The notes: generated by a model from the letters alone, not told the origin. Counted from the first letter of the stretch, positions 1-8,801 are shown. The stretch is 64,000 bases of DNA from Candidatus Nitrososphaera evergladensis SR1 (GCF_000730285.1 NZ_CP007174.1:682001-746000), one strand, 5' to 3'. Numbers and translations are program-made.

Positions 1-1
1 G

Positions 2-1048
2 GAGCTGTCCTACGAAGACGGCGTGCAATTGATGAACGAGGAAAACCTCTTTTTGCTCGGAGCTGCTGCAGACAAAATGCGCCGCGACCTGTGCGGCAAC
101 ACCGTGACTTTTGTCGCTTCTTATTACCTCAATTACACAAACGTGTGCGCTGCCAGTTGCCCGTTGTGCGCGTTCTACCGCAAGGGCAACGAGGAGGACG
201 CCTACACGCTATCTGTAGAGCAGATTGTCGCAAGGGCCAAGATAGCGATAGAGCAGATGGGTGCAACAGAACTCCACATCGTGGGAGGCTTTCATCCAAA
301 GCTGGGGCTTGAATACTACGAAAACATGATGCACGCCATAAAATCCGAACACCCAAAGATGACGATAAAGGCGCTTACGCCAGCAGAGGTGTTCTTTATC
401 GCGCGCCTGACGCACAACTCTGTAAAAGAGGTGCTTTTGAGATTAAAGGCTGCCGGCCTCGACGCGCTCCCGGGCGGCGGAGCCGAGATATTCCATCCAG
501 ACACGCGCAAAAAAATAGTGATCGGCAAGTGCTCCGGCGAAGAGTGGCTTGACACGGCAAGGCAGGCGCACGAGCTTGGGATCCGCAGCAACTGCACGAT
601 GCTCTTTGGGCACATTGAAAAACCAGAGCACATCGTCGACCACGTAATCAAGATACGCGAACTTCACAAAAAGACCAAGGGCTTTACGACGTTTATCCCG
701 CTCAAGTTCAGCCTTGAAAACACGGAACTTGAACAAAAAGAGATGATCAAGTCAGAAAGCCCGTCGCCCTACGACCTGCGCGTCATAGCGGTGTCAAGGC
801 TTTTGCTTGGAAATACGCTAAAGAACGTCTCGGTGTACTGGGTGGCCCTTGGCAAAAAGATAGCGCAGGTAGCCCTTTCGTACGGCGGAAACGACATGGT
901 GGGCACTGCTTTTTCAGAAGAGATATTCAAGGCGGCCGGAAAGTCAAGCGGAACGTCATTGCAAGAGCTTGCAAGCATGGTGCGCGAGATAAAGCGCGAG
1001 CCGGCGCAGCGCGACACCTTCTTTAACATTCTGCGCAGGTTCGACTAA
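2..1048 (+). CDS. mqnE: Radical SAM aminofutalosine synthase-like protein, 5' end outside window
   Basis: The reading frame is open to the left edge, so the N-terminus is missing. It is a radical SAM enzyme of the CofH/MqnC/MqnE group. Counting from the GTG at 23, a CxxxCxxC iron-sulfur motif lies at residues 42-49. The segments LPGGGAEIF, TMLFGHIEKPEH and YWVALGKKIAQVAL follow the MqnE pattern, which makes aminofutalosine from chorismate-derived 3-enolpyruvoylbenzoate, SAM and adenosine chemistry. MqnC (dehypoxanthine futalosine cyclase) and CofH are the close alternatives; the family is certain and the exact member is probable. The nearby mqnD (9152-9994) supports a futalosine menaquinone pathway. 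Radical SAM enzymes of this pathway are cytosolic. The end is intact and a small membrane protein gene follows. Confidence 0.8.
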   Translation, partial: ELSYEDGVQLMNEENLFLLGAAADKMRRDLCGNTVTFVASYYLNYTNVCAASCPLCAFYRKGNEEDAYTLSVEQIVARAKIAIEQMGATELHIVGGFHPKLGLEYYENMMHAIKSEHPKMTIKALTPAEVFFIARLTHNSVKEVLLRLKAAGLDALPGGGAEIFHPDTRKKIVIGKCSGEEWLDTARQAHELGIRSNCTMLFGHIEKPEHIVDHVIKIRELHKKTKGFTTFIPLKFSLENTELEQKEMIKSESPSPYDLRVIAVSRLLLGNTLKNVSVYWVALGKKIAQVALSYGGNDMVGTAFSEEIFKAAGKSSGTSLQELASMVREIKREPAQRDTFFNILRRFD

Positions 1049-1161
1049 ACCACAGAACGCGCTTTTGTGATATATGCAATTTTGCGCACGGCGTGTGAAC
1101 TAAGCTTAAAACCCGATTGTTTCAAAATTCTTACGTGCTTCCAGAACGCGACAGGCCAAAG

Positions 1162-1338
1162 ATGAAACGGCGGCTGATGATAATCAACATTGCCGCGCTT
1201 GCCGCAATGTTTGTGGCGGTGGTAAACCTCGTGACGCTCCGGGAGGTCTGGGTGCTGGCAGCCGCAGTGGCGGTTCTTGTCGGCCTCGCAGTCTATTCCG
1301 TAAACGAAAAGTTCAAGTTGAAAAAGCAGTCAGGCTAG
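1162..1338 (+). CDS. Small two-helix membrane protein, unknown function
   Basis: About 58 residues from the ATG at 1162: a basic start (MKRRLM), two hydrophobic segments separated by a short loop containing LREVW, and a basic tail ending KLKKQSG. This predicts two membrane helices. A TTG at 1117 would give 73 residues, but a box A-like TAAGCTTAAAA at 1101-1111 would place the transcript start near 1130. That favours the later ATG. The gene ends one base before the end of the convergent amidase gene. I do not recognise a family, and nothing in the context fixes a role. Confidence 0.5.
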   Translation: MKRRLMIINIAALAAMFVAVVNLVTLREVWVLAAAVAVLVGLAVYSVNEKFKLKKQSG

Positions 1339-2772
1339 CTAGGCTGTCACGTTAAGGGCCGGAACCATCTCTTCTGAAACGTGGTATTGCTGCTCGTACC
1401 TTTCTGCGATCTGGATTAGTCGCGCTTCATCAAACGGCCTTCCGACAAGCTGGACGCCTACCGGCAGCCTATTGTCTACTAGGCCGGCGGGAATGTTGAG
1501 CGCAGGAAGTCCCGTCACGTCAAACACCGTGGTCAGCCTGCTCAGGACAGGATATACCTCGATATCCTTGCCATCGAGGTGCACGGTACTCTGGTCCAGC
1601 AGGGGAGCTGCGATTGGAGTGGTGGGTACAAGCAACGCGTCGTACGGCTTCATGGCCCTGAGAATCGCCCCTCTTATTTCTTGGCGCCACTTGTGCGCGC
1701 TGATGTAATGCACGGCCGTTATCTTCAGGCCGTCATCAAGCATCTTTGCGACATCTTTTCCATAGTCGTCATGTCGCGTCCGGAGCCATTCGTTGTGGGT
1801 TGTCGCCGATTCGCCCAGCCTTATGGCCCGCCATGTCTCGTATATCTTGTCCGTCTGGTCGACGTCGACGTGAGTTGATGATATCTGGCAGCTTTCAGCT
1901 CTTTCTACAAAGCTGTCAAATGTATGCTTGACCTTTGGATCAATGATGTCAAAGAAAAACTGCTTGGGGATGCCAAGGCGGAATTTTCCCTGTGTTTTTT
2001 CCACTTCATCTATGTAGTTGGGAACAGGTGCATTGGCACTGTTGGGGTCGTGGCTGTCGTACCCTGCTATATGCTGCATGACTGCTGCAATGTCCCATGG
2101 GCTCCTGCATATTGGACCGATATGGTCTATTGATGGGGCAAGGGGCATTACTCCATACTTGCTCACCCGACCATAGGTGGGCTTGAGACCAAATACGCCG
2201 CAAAGGGAAGACGGCACTCTGATCGAGCCGCTAGTGTCGGTGCCTATGGACGCCAGCGACATGCCGGCGCTGACTGCCACTGCAGAGCCGCCACTAGAGC
2301 CACCGGACATCCTGCTGTCATCCCAGGGGTTCCTTGAAGGCCCGTAATGCGGGTTGATGTTGGTTATCCCGCAGGCAAACTCGTGGGTGTTGTTCATCCC
2401 GACTATTATTGCACCGGCTTCCTTCAGCTTTCTCACTACCGTTGAATCATAGTCCGGCACAAAATCTGCAAGTATCTTGGACCCGCTCGTACTCTTGACG
2501 CCTTTTACATAGATGAGGTCCTTGAGGCTTATGGGCACGCCATGGAGCGGTCCCTTGTACTTGCCTCGTCTTATCGAGGCATCCGCATCCTTGGCGTCAT
2601 GCTTGGCCGAGTCTTCCAGGATTGTTATGAAGCCATTCAGCTTTGGGTTCAGCTTTCTGATCCTGTCCAGCGTTATTTCTGTAAGTTCCTCACACGAAAT
2701 GCTTTGCGAAGAAACAAGCTCTGCAAAGTCCTTGATTGTCAGCTTGGGATTATAGAGCGATGATTTCTTCAT
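1339..2772 (-). CDS. Amidase signature family hydrolase
   Basis: A 477-residue amidase of the GatA/AtzE/AtzF/FAAH superfamily, of normal length for a stand-alone amidase. The Ser-cisSer-Lys triad is visible: Lys84 in HGVPISLKDL, the Gly-Ser loop MSGGSSGGS at 155-163, and the nucleophile Ser183 in TDTSGSIR. It hydrolyses an amide to acid and ammonia; the substrate cannot be read from the sequence. It is not clearly gatA, since no gatB or gatC is adjacent. Two members of this family act in ureide breakdown (1-carboxybiuret hydrolase and allophanate hydrolase). That is of interest because a biuret-hydrolase-like gene lies at 5431. The gene is divergent from the PurE-like gene across 225 bases of AT-rich intergenic DNA. 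Confidence 0.88.
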   Translation of the reverse strand: MKKSSLYNPKLTIKDFAELVSSQSISCEELTEITLDRIRKLNPKLNGFITILEDSAKHDAKDADASIRRGKYKGPLHGVPISLKDLIYVKGVKSTSGSKILADFVPDYDSTVVRKLKEAGAIIVGMNNTHEFACGITNINPHYGPSRNPWDDSRMSGGSSGGSAVAVSAGMSLASIGTDTSGSIRVPSSLCGVFGLKPTYGRVSKYGVMPLAPSIDHIGPICRSPWDIAAVMQHIAGYDSHDPNSANAPVPNYIDEVEKTQGKFRLGIPKQFFFDIIDPKVKHTFDSFVERAESCQISSTHVDVDQTDKIYETWRAIRLGESATTHNEWLRTRHDDYGKDVAKMLDDGLKITAVHYISAHKWRQEIRGAILRAMKPYDALLVPTTPIAAPLLDQSTVHLDGKDIEVYPVLSRLTTVFDVTGLPALNIPAGLVDNRLPVGVQLVGRPFDEARLIQIAERYEQQYHVSEEMVPALNVTA

Positions 2773-2997
2773 TGCAGGACCTCATCATTATAGGGGTAGT
2801 TCTGCGATGAATGTTTATAAGTAAATATCATAACTTTTGAAAAAGTTAGTATATATGAAAATATTCCATTTCGCTGATTCATGGGCCGCTCTCTGGGCGG
2901 CGGTTATTATGATGCACAACTGACCATAATTCCATTTATGCGATTTTTCTCCCGCTATGTCAACTAGGCTTAATACTTCGTGTTCTAATTCTGCAAA

Positions 2998-3513
2998 ATG
3001 TATATGATGCATGAAAAACGACCACTTGTATCTGTAGTTTCGCCATTGCCCCGGCTGCTTGAGCAGGTGAAGGACGCAGCTGTTGCCCTTGACTCTTTTG
3101 GGATCAAAAGCGAAGCCCGCATAGTGGCTGCGCACAGGTCGCCTCATAAAACCATTAGGTTCGTGGCAGAATGTCATGCCCGGGGAATTGAAGTGATAAT
3201 CGCCACAGGGGAAGGGTCAGCACACTTGCCCGGGATGATAGCTTCGCTTACGACCATACCTGTGATCGGGGTTCCCCTAAAAGGAGATGCCTCGCCTGGA
3301 GGCATGGATTCTTTCCTTTCCATGGCGCAGATGCCTCGCGGGGTGCCTGTGGGGACGATGGGGATAAACGCGGCGTACAATGCCGGCATATTTGCGTGCC
3401 AGATCCTCGCATTAAAGTATCCGGAGCTTCAAGAAAAGCTAAAGCGGTACAAAGAAATGATGGAAGAGCAAGTCGAGTCTGAAGACGCAAAACAGAGTAA
3501 AGTCATCAACTAG
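2998..3513 (+). CDS. PurE-like protein (AIR carboxylase/mutase family), divergent phosphate loop
   Basis: 171 residues, close to PurE length. The middle and C-terminal PurE motifs are clear: AHRSP at 45-49, GEGSAHLPGMIA, MDSFLSMAQMPRGVPVGT and a C-terminal helix. PurE interconverts N5-CAIR and CAIR in purine synthesis. The N-terminal phosphate-binding loop, normally GSxSD after the first strand, reads SPLPR at residues 15-19. The Ser and Asp that hold the substrate are therefore absent. This may be a paralogue with changed substrate or a non-catalytic protein; no purK is adjacent. The ATG at 2998 lies about 26 bases after a box A (GCTTAATAC, 2968-2976), which fits a leaderless transcript. Amidase and permease neighbours suggest a role outside de novo purine synthesis, but that is inference. 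Confidence 0.8.
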   Translation: MYMMHEKRPLVSVVSPLPRLLEQVKDAAVALDSFGIKSEARIVAAHRSPHKTIRFVAECHARGIEVIIATGEGSAHLPGMIASLTTIPVIGVPLKGDASPGGMDSFLSMAQMPRGVPVGTMGINAAYNAGIFACQILALKYPELQEKLKRYKEMMEEQVESEDAKQSKVIN

Positions 3514-3889
3514 CGCGCATTTTTTCAGATATTTTTAATGCGCATTTGGCACAGTGACAATTGTGCACGGCGTAATTGCTTTGCAGATCTATTGCAATTG
3601 CCACCGCGCAATATGTTTTCAATTGCCAACTGGCCAGAGACGGAATTGAACCATATGTACAGATGAACGCCGGTGTTTGTTTGTCAAATGCATTGTTAGA
3701 TCTGTGCTTGACAGTGGATATTGTTCCATTTTTGAGATGACTTGTGAGCATTTTTCATAATACCATCATGTATCACAAAATACATAAATTTACATAAATG
3801 TGATTTCTTGAAATCATTTATTTATATTTCATCGACGAGATTAGAAGAAACAGGCTTATATCATTCGCAAGAATGAAAATTCTCGAGAT
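3514..3889. other. AT-rich intergenic region upstream of the NCS1 permease
   Basis: No gene is seen. A T-rich stretch follows the PurE-like gene (3523-3540), which may end its transcript. The second half is very AT-rich and contains the candidate operator at 3772-3804. It also has two box A-like sequences, TTTATATTTC near 3829 and GCTTATATC at 3854-3862; the second is placed to start transcription just before the permease ATG at 3890. Confidence 0.5.
3772..3804. promoter_or_regulatory. Candidate operator: inverted repeat enclosing direct repeats
   Basis: ATCACA (3772-3777) and TGTGAT (3799-3804) form inverted arms. Between them TACATAAA occurs twice at exactly ten-base spacing (3781-3788 and 3791-3798). 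Ten bases is one helical turn, as expected for a dimeric regulator. The site lies 50-80 bases before the promoter of the permease/hydrolase pair. Function is inferred from position only. Confidence 0.4.
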
Positions 3890-5434
3890 ATGGTGGAACA
3901 GGAAGAATATGCTGAACGTCCTGTGCCGGAGCACGCGCGGCTTGGATTTATGAAACCTACGCTGGTGTGGGCCGGATTTACCTACGCATACATCTGCATC
4001 TTTATCGGGAGCCAGATAATGGGCGGCCTGGGAGCCCCGATGGGCTATGTCGCAATCATCGCCGGTCAGGTCTTCCTGTTCGGCTACGCCGGGCTCATCG
4101 CGCATAAAAGCTCAAAGCTTGGACTAAACTTTCCAATGATGTGCAAGGCCGCGTTTGGACGGTACGCATATGCGCTGCCCGTCCTGATGATTGCCGGCCT
4201 TGTCACCGGCTGGTACGCGTTCCAGGCATGGCTTGCCGCCGACCTGATGGTCGGCCTGTACGGCGGCCAGTCGTTCAACGCCGGGACAGGAAGCGGGGTA
4301 CTTCCCGGGATATTGGGGACCACCGGCTTTTGGGCGGGCGTCTTTGCGATAGTGTTTGGCATGTTTGCAGTCTATGGGGTCAGGGCCATGGCGTGGATGG
4401 GCTGGTTTGCGGTCATCTCTGTGACCGCGCTTGCCGGCTGGATGATCTACTCCATCGTGAGCGTAGTGGGCGTGGAAACGGGCGGCAACCTCTTCAGCTC
4501 GCAGCCCATAGGCGAACCATGGACGTTTGCGATGGGCTTTACCGCCTCGGTGGGGACATTCATCGTGAGCGCGACAATGACGGGCGACTTTAACCGGTGG
4601 ACAAAAAGCGTCAAGCAGTCCTGGGGCGTCATCGCAGTGGCCTTTCTGGCTGCCAACATGCTCATGCTCATGACGGGCGGCATATTCACCGCAGTCGCAG
4701 GCAAGCTGGACTTTTTCTTTGGCCTTGGAACCCTTGCGCTTGGCATACCAATAATGATAATCCAGTGGGCAAGCAACGGCTCTACGTGTGACGGGTGCAT
4801 GTACAACGCTACGCAGGGCTTCAAGAACGTGGTGTACTACATCTCTGGCAAGCGCCTCAACTTTTCGTGGAAAAAGATGGCGATAATAGTAATGATTGCC
4901 GGAACAGCAGTCGCTGCGGCAAACCTGCTCACCAGCATCGTGCCGTGGCTCTTGCTCCTCGGGTCGGTCGTCCCCTTGGTGGGCGGGATACTTATCGGCC
5001 ACTTTTGGATAGTTGCGCGCAAGTGCACGCCGGACGAGCTGCTGGCAGCAGGTGACAAAAAGATAAACGGGCCGGCAGTCACAGGGTTCCTTGCGGGCCT
5101 TGCAATAGCCATAGGCATACAGCTGGTGGCGCCGGACCTGCCTGCAGTCTTGGGTGGCCTCATTGGTGGCGTCGGCGTCTACCCGCTTGTGGCCAAGATA
5201 ACAGGCTACACCAAGGGCGGCCGGCTCACGCCAAAGGGCCTCGGCACCAGCGCGTCGTACGGGGCTGCAGGCACCGCGGACCAGCCGCCTACGCCGTCTG
5301 CGCCCGGAAGTGGAGTAGCGGCAAGCGGCGGCCAAGCAAGCCCCTGCGGCAGGATTGACCGGCTGGTGGAGTTTATGACGCCGTTCTGGTCCAGTTTATC
5401 ATACAGGGGAGGAGGAGGAAGTCAATTCAAATGA
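3890..5434 (+). CDS. NCS1-family nucleobase/ureide permease
   Basis: 514 residues with about twelve hydrophobic segments, typical of the NCS1 (nucleobase:cation symporter-1, CodB/allantoin permease) family. Recognisable parts are the N-terminal GSQIMGGLGAPMGYV region, FGRYAYALP and the GDFNRW motif after helix 6. Family members import cytosine, uracil, allantoin, hydantoins or related compounds; the substrate here is unknown. The last 65 residues form a Gly/Ser/Pro-rich cytoplasmic tail ending GGGGSQFK, longer than in most relatives. The stop overlaps the start of the next gene by four bases (ATGA), so permease and hydrolase are probably translationally coupled. The context points to uptake of a small N-rich compound that the hydrolase then cleaves. 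Confidence 0.88.
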   Translation: MVEQEEYAERPVPEHARLGFMKPTLVWAGFTYAYICIFIGSQIMGGLGAPMGYVAIIAGQVFLFGYAGLIAHKSSKLGLNFPMMCKAAFGRYAYALPVLMIAGLVTGWYAFQAWLAADLMVGLYGGQSFNAGTGSGVLPGILGTTGFWAGVFAIVFGMFAVYGVRAMAWMGWFAVISVTALAGWMIYSIVSVVGVETGGNLFSSQPIGEPWTFAMGFTASVGTFIVSATMTGDFNRWTKSVKQSWGVIAVAFLAANMLMLMTGGIFTAVAGKLDFFFGLGTLALGIPIMIIQWASNGSTCDGCMYNATQGFKNVVYYISGKRLNFSWKKMAIIVMIAGTAVAAANLLTSIVPWLLLLGSVVPLVGGILIGHFWIVARKCTPDELLAAGDKKINGPAVTGFLAGLAIAIGIQLVAPDLPAVLGGLIGGVGVYPLVAKITGYTKGGRLTPKGLGTSASYGAAGTADQPPTPSAPGSGVAASGGQASPCGRIDRLVEFMTPFWSSLSYRGGGGSQFK

Positions 5435-6315
5435 CCAAGGAAAAAATGCCGCAGCCGCCGACCCCGAACAGGGACTTTACCTCCGCAGCGAGAGAAGAGG
5501 TGTTGAAGAGGGTCGAAAAGGACTACGAGGAGTTCAAGAAGACTAAAACCTTCAAGTTCCCGGCATGGCTGTACGGCCCCCCGCGGGGCAAGCTGTTCAA
5601 GGTGGAGGTAGAAGACTGCCCGCGCTTTGGCGACAAGGCATGGGTCGAATTTGACTCGGCGCGCACGGCGTTTGTCAGCATCGACATGCAGATCGACTTT
5701 TGCGGGCCAAAGGGCTACGTGGACGTGATGGGCTACGACCTCGGGCTGACGTCTGCCCCGATAAAGCCAATACACTACGTGCTCCACAACATCCGCAACG
5801 GGACGGACATCAAGGTGATACACACACGCGAGGGCCACCTGCCGGACCTCTCTGACGCGCCGTACAACAAGGTGCTGCGAAGCAAGATAATAGGAGACGG
5901 CGTCGGGATTGGCGATATTCCAAAAGGCGGCCTCGGCAGGCTCCTTACGCGGGGCGAAAAGAACTGGGACATCATCGACGATCTCTATCCTATGCCGGGA
6001 GAGTACGTGATAGACAAGGCCGGCAAGGGCGCGTTTGGCCAGAGCAACATGCCGCTATTGCTAAAGAACCTCGGCATAACCCACCTGGTGATAACGGGCA
6101 TCACGACGGACGTCTGCGTACACACTATCATGAGGGAGGCAAACGACTATGGCTACTGGTGCCTTTTGCTAAAGGACGGCACCGGCGCAACCGACTATGG
6201 AAACTACCAGGCGGCCATAAAGCAGATCAAGATGCAAGGCGGGGTCTTTGGCTGGGTGTCTGACTCGAAAAAGTTCATCGACGGCGTGAGGTCGGCGTTT
6301 CCGGACACAAGCTGA
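5431..6315 (+). CDS. Isochorismatase-family cysteine hydrolase, biuret/triuret hydrolase-like
   Basis: 294 residues. The isochorismatase-like triad is present: Asp85 in VSIDMQIDF, Lys196 in VIDKAGKGAF and Cys229 in TGITTDVCV. Beyond the general family, several stretches match biuret hydrolase (BiuH) and triuret hydrolase (TrtA) as I know them: GYVDVMGYDL, HTREGHLPDL, LLTRGEKNWDII, GATDYGNYQAAIK and KMQGGVFG. BiuH converts biuret to allophanate and ammonia. About 70 extra N-terminal residues precede the catalytic domain. Coupling to the NCS1 permease gene by ATGA overlap supports uptake plus hydrolysis of a ureide. RutB-like ureidoacrylate hydrolase is the main alternative. The enzyme is expected to be cytosolic, as no signal peptide is visible. 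Confidence 0.85.
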   Translation: MTKEKMPQPPTPNRDFTSAAREEVLKRVEKDYEEFKKTKTFKFPAWLYGPPRGKLFKVEVEDCPRFGDKAWVEFDSARTAFVSIDMQIDFCGPKGYVDVMGYDLGLTSAPIKPIHYVLHNIRNGTDIKVIHTREGHLPDLSDAPYNKVLRSKIIGDGVGIGDIPKGGLGRLLTRGEKNWDIIDDLYPMPGEYVIDKAGKGAFGQSNMPLLLKNLGITHLVITGITTDVCVHTIMREANDYGYWCLLLKDGTGATDYGNYQAAIKQIKMQGGVFGWVSDSKKFIDGVRSAFPDTS

Positions 6316-6383
6316 CCGCGGGCATCTGTAAACTACGGAAAATCCGATCATGGCTATATACCTCCGGAGACAGTGAATAGGGG

Positions 6384-7826
6384 TTGGCCCTGCTTGAGGC
6401 AAGTGCGGCACACAAGAAAAAGACCGTGATCGGCCTTGCGCTAGTTGCCACACTCTCTGCCATAGTCCTGACGGTGCCGGATGTCCTGGGGTTTTCAATC
6501 AGCCTGCCGCTAAAGCTGACGTCGATAGTGCTCCTGTCCGTGTACGTGGTGCTCTCGTTTGAAATAGTGCACAGGACGGCAATTGCACTTGCCGGCGCCA
6601 CGGCGGTAATTGCAATAATCATATCGACCGGGCTTGTTCAGGCCGGCGAGAGTTTCGAGTTCGTGACAGAGGCCATCGACTTTAACACCATCGGCCTGTT
6701 GCTTGGCATGATGATAATCGTGGCCATAATGGCCGAGACAGGCGTCTTCCAGTACCTCGCAATCAGGATGAGCAAGGCGTCAAAGGGCAACATGTGGAAG
6801 CTGCTCGTCATGATGAGCGTCTTTACGGCTGTCACCTCGATGTTCATAGACAACGTGACTACCGTGCTCCTGATGGTGCCAATAACCATCTCCATTTTCA
6901 GGATATTCCGGCTTTCCCCAGTCCCGTTCATACTCGCGCAGGTGCTTGCATCAAACGTGGGCGGGACGGCCACGCTCATAGGCGACCCTCCAAACATACT
7001 AATCGGCTCCGCCGCAAACATCGACTTTAACGCGTTCCTGTTCCACATGGGGCCCACGATAGGCGTCTCGATGGTCGCGTCGCTGTTCATGCTAAAGTTC
7101 CTCTTCCGGAAGGACCTTGCGCAAAAGCCACAGAACCTTGACGAGCTGATGGCGCAGGACGAAAAGTCGCTGATAACCGACAAGGGCGTGATGAAAAAAT
7201 CAATGATAGTGCTTGCCGGCGTCATAGCGCTCTTTGTAATACATGGAAGCCTCCATGTAGAGCCGTCGCTCATTGCCCTCGGTGGCGCAGGCGTGCTGCT
7301 GGTGGCCACGCGTGCCAAGCCGGAAAAAGTGTTTCATGACGTGGACTGGGCGACTCTCATATTCTTTGCGGGGCTGTTTGTAATAATCAGTGGCGCCGAG
7401 CACGCCGGGATGATAGACCTGCTTGCAAACACAGCACTTGGCATAACGGGTGGCGAGCCTACGGTGACCTTCTTTTTGATAATATGGATGTCTGCTGTCG
7501 CCAGCGCGTTTGTGGACAACATACCCTTTGCCGCGACCATGATCCCGCTAATACACGTCTTGAACCAGAACGGAAGCATCGCCTCTGCGTTTGGCGGCTT
7601 TGAGATAAGCCCGTTGTGGTGGGCCCTTGCGCTTGGAGTGGGCCTCGGCGGGAACGGCACGCTGATAGGGTCAAGTGCGGGAGTGGTCGCCACCGGCCTT
7701 TCGGAAAAGGGCGGCAACCCGATAACCTTCAACAACTTTATGAAGATCGGGTTCCCGTTCATGATAATGACGGTGGCCGTTGGAAGCGTCGTGCTGTTTG
7801 TGGACATGATGCTCAGGATTGGTTAA
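6384..7826 (+). CDS. SLC13/ArsB-NhaD superfamily ion permease
   Basis: 480 residues with about twelve membrane segments in two related halves. Family signatures are FIDNVTTVLLMVPI in the first half followed by ATLIGDPPNILIGSAA, and FVDNIPFAATMIPLI in the second half with GNGTLIGSSAG. This pattern is the ion transporter superfamily (ArsB, NhaD, P-protein, SLC13). The substrate could be arsenite, Na+/H+, citrate or other anions; it cannot be chosen from sequence. The TTG start at 6384 lies 27 bases after CTATATA (6354-6360), consistent with a leaderless transcript, so it probably has its own promoter despite following the hydrolase by 68 bases. No arsR or arsC is adjacent. Confidence 0.85.
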   Translation: MALLEASAAHKKKTVIGLALVATLSAIVLTVPDVLGFSISLPLKLTSIVLLSVYVVLSFEIVHRTAIALAGATAVIAIIISTGLVQAGESFEFVTEAIDFNTIGLLLGMMIIVAIMAETGVFQYLAIRMSKASKGNMWKLLVMMSVFTAVTSMFIDNVTTVLLMVPITISIFRIFRLSPVPFILAQVLASNVGGTATLIGDPPNILIGSAANIDFNAFLFHMGPTIGVSMVASLFMLKFLFRKDLAQKPQNLDELMAQDEKSLITDKGVMKKSMIVLAGVIALFVIHGSLHVEPSLIALGGAGVLLVATRAKPEKVFHDVDWATLIFFAGLFVIISGAEHAGMIDLLANTALGITGGEPTVTFFLIIWMSAVASAFVDNIPFAATMIPLIHVLNQNGSIASAFGGFEISPLWWALALGVGLGGNGTLIGSSAGVVATGLSEKGGNPITFNNFMKIGFPFMIMTVAVGSVVLFVDMMLRIG

Positions 7827-7887
7827 AAGTTTACGTAATACGTCGTGGCAATAGTACGGGCACAACTGGGCTGGGCTGCACACATAC

Positions 7888-8763
7888 ATGAAGATTGCAA
7901 GGATATCAACAAAAGGTGGCCGTGAAACCTACGCGCTAGTCAGCCCGGAAGGCGACGGCGGCATGGCCACGCGAGACGAAGTGGAAAGGCAGGCAGGGGT
8001 CAAGCTTCCTGCGGCCCTTGAGGATTTCGTGTTCGGCGATTATGCCCAGAAAGTGACGACTGGAAAAATCTCGTACGCGCACAAACCTGGCGAGTTCCGC
8101 CTGCTCCCGCCAATAAGGCGGACGTTCAAGATAATCTGCCTTGCCTTTAACTATTCGGATCAGGCAAGCTGGGTGCGCTTTGGCAAGAGCCCGCCCAAGG
8201 ACCCTGTTATCTACCTAAAGCCCCGGACAAGCCTGTGCGGGCCTGCCGACGATATAGCCTGCCCAAAATCCGTCACCCAGCTGGACTACGAGGGCGAGCT
8301 TGCCGTGGTGATTGGAAAGGAGTGCAGAAATATGTCAGAAGAAACGGCTCTTGGATGCGTGGCAGGCTATTTTGTGATAAACGACATATCGGCAAGGGAT
8401 GTCCAGTTCATCGACAAGCAGTACACACGCGCCAAGGGCTTTGACACGTTTGGGCCTTGCGGGCCCTGGCTCACGACCAAGGACGAGATCGCAGACCCGT
8501 GCGACCTGCGCCTCACGACGCGGGTAAACGGCGAGGTGCGGCAGGATTCGTCCACAAAAAATCTTGTCCTGAAAATAGACAGGATAATACACAGCCTGAG
8601 CAAGGTGATGACGCTAGAGCCGGGCGACATCATATCCACCGGCACGCCAAGCGGCACCGTGCTTTCGCTGTCGTCGCACGTGAAATACCTGCAGCACGGC
8701 GACGTGGTCGAAGTGGAAATTGAAAAGCTGGGCAGGATAAAAAACCGCGTGACCTTTTACTAG
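7888..8763 (+). CDS. Fumarylacetoacetate hydrolase (FAH) family protein
   Basis: 291 residues with an N-terminal lid-like domain and a C-terminal FAH domain. Typical features are the ICLAFNYSDQ strand, YLKPRTSLCGP, the metal-binding glutamates in LDYEGELAVVIGK, the DISARDVQ motif, AKGFDTFGPCGPW and the end segment GDIISTGTPSGT. Members hydrolyse or decarboxylate C-C bonds in acylpyruvates, hydroxymuconate derivatives or oxaloacetate. Which reaction is run here is not decidable. It follows the permease by 61 bases on the same strand and could be part of the same catabolic block. The length is normal for the family. Confidence 0.88.
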   Translation: MKIARISTKGGRETYALVSPEGDGGMATRDEVERQAGVKLPAALEDFVFGDYAQKVTTGKISYAHKPGEFRLLPPIRRTFKIICLAFNYSDQASWVRFGKSPPKDPVIYLKPRTSLCGPADDIACPKSVTQLDYEGELAVVIGKECRNMSEETALGCVAGYFVINDISARDVQFIDKQYTRAKGFDTFGPCGPWLTTKDEIADPCDLRLTTRVNGEVRQDSSTKNLVLKIDRIIHSLSKVMTLEPGDIISTGTPSGTVLSLSSHVKYLQHGDVVEVEIEKLGRIKNRVTFY

Positions 8764-8801
8764 GGCTCTTGGCTGTTGTTGCGGCGCGCAAACTGCCGCT
8801 T

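Noticed and set aside
4124-5335. Long minus-strand frame opposite the NCS1 permease
   Set aside because: It exists only because the permease gene is G/C-rich at third positions, so the opposite strand lacks stops. Its translation has no hydrophobic or motif structure.
5431-6315. Isochorismatase proper (EntB-like) for siderophore synthesis
   Set aside because: No siderophore genes are nearby, and the sequence stretches match ureide hydrolases better than isochorismatases.
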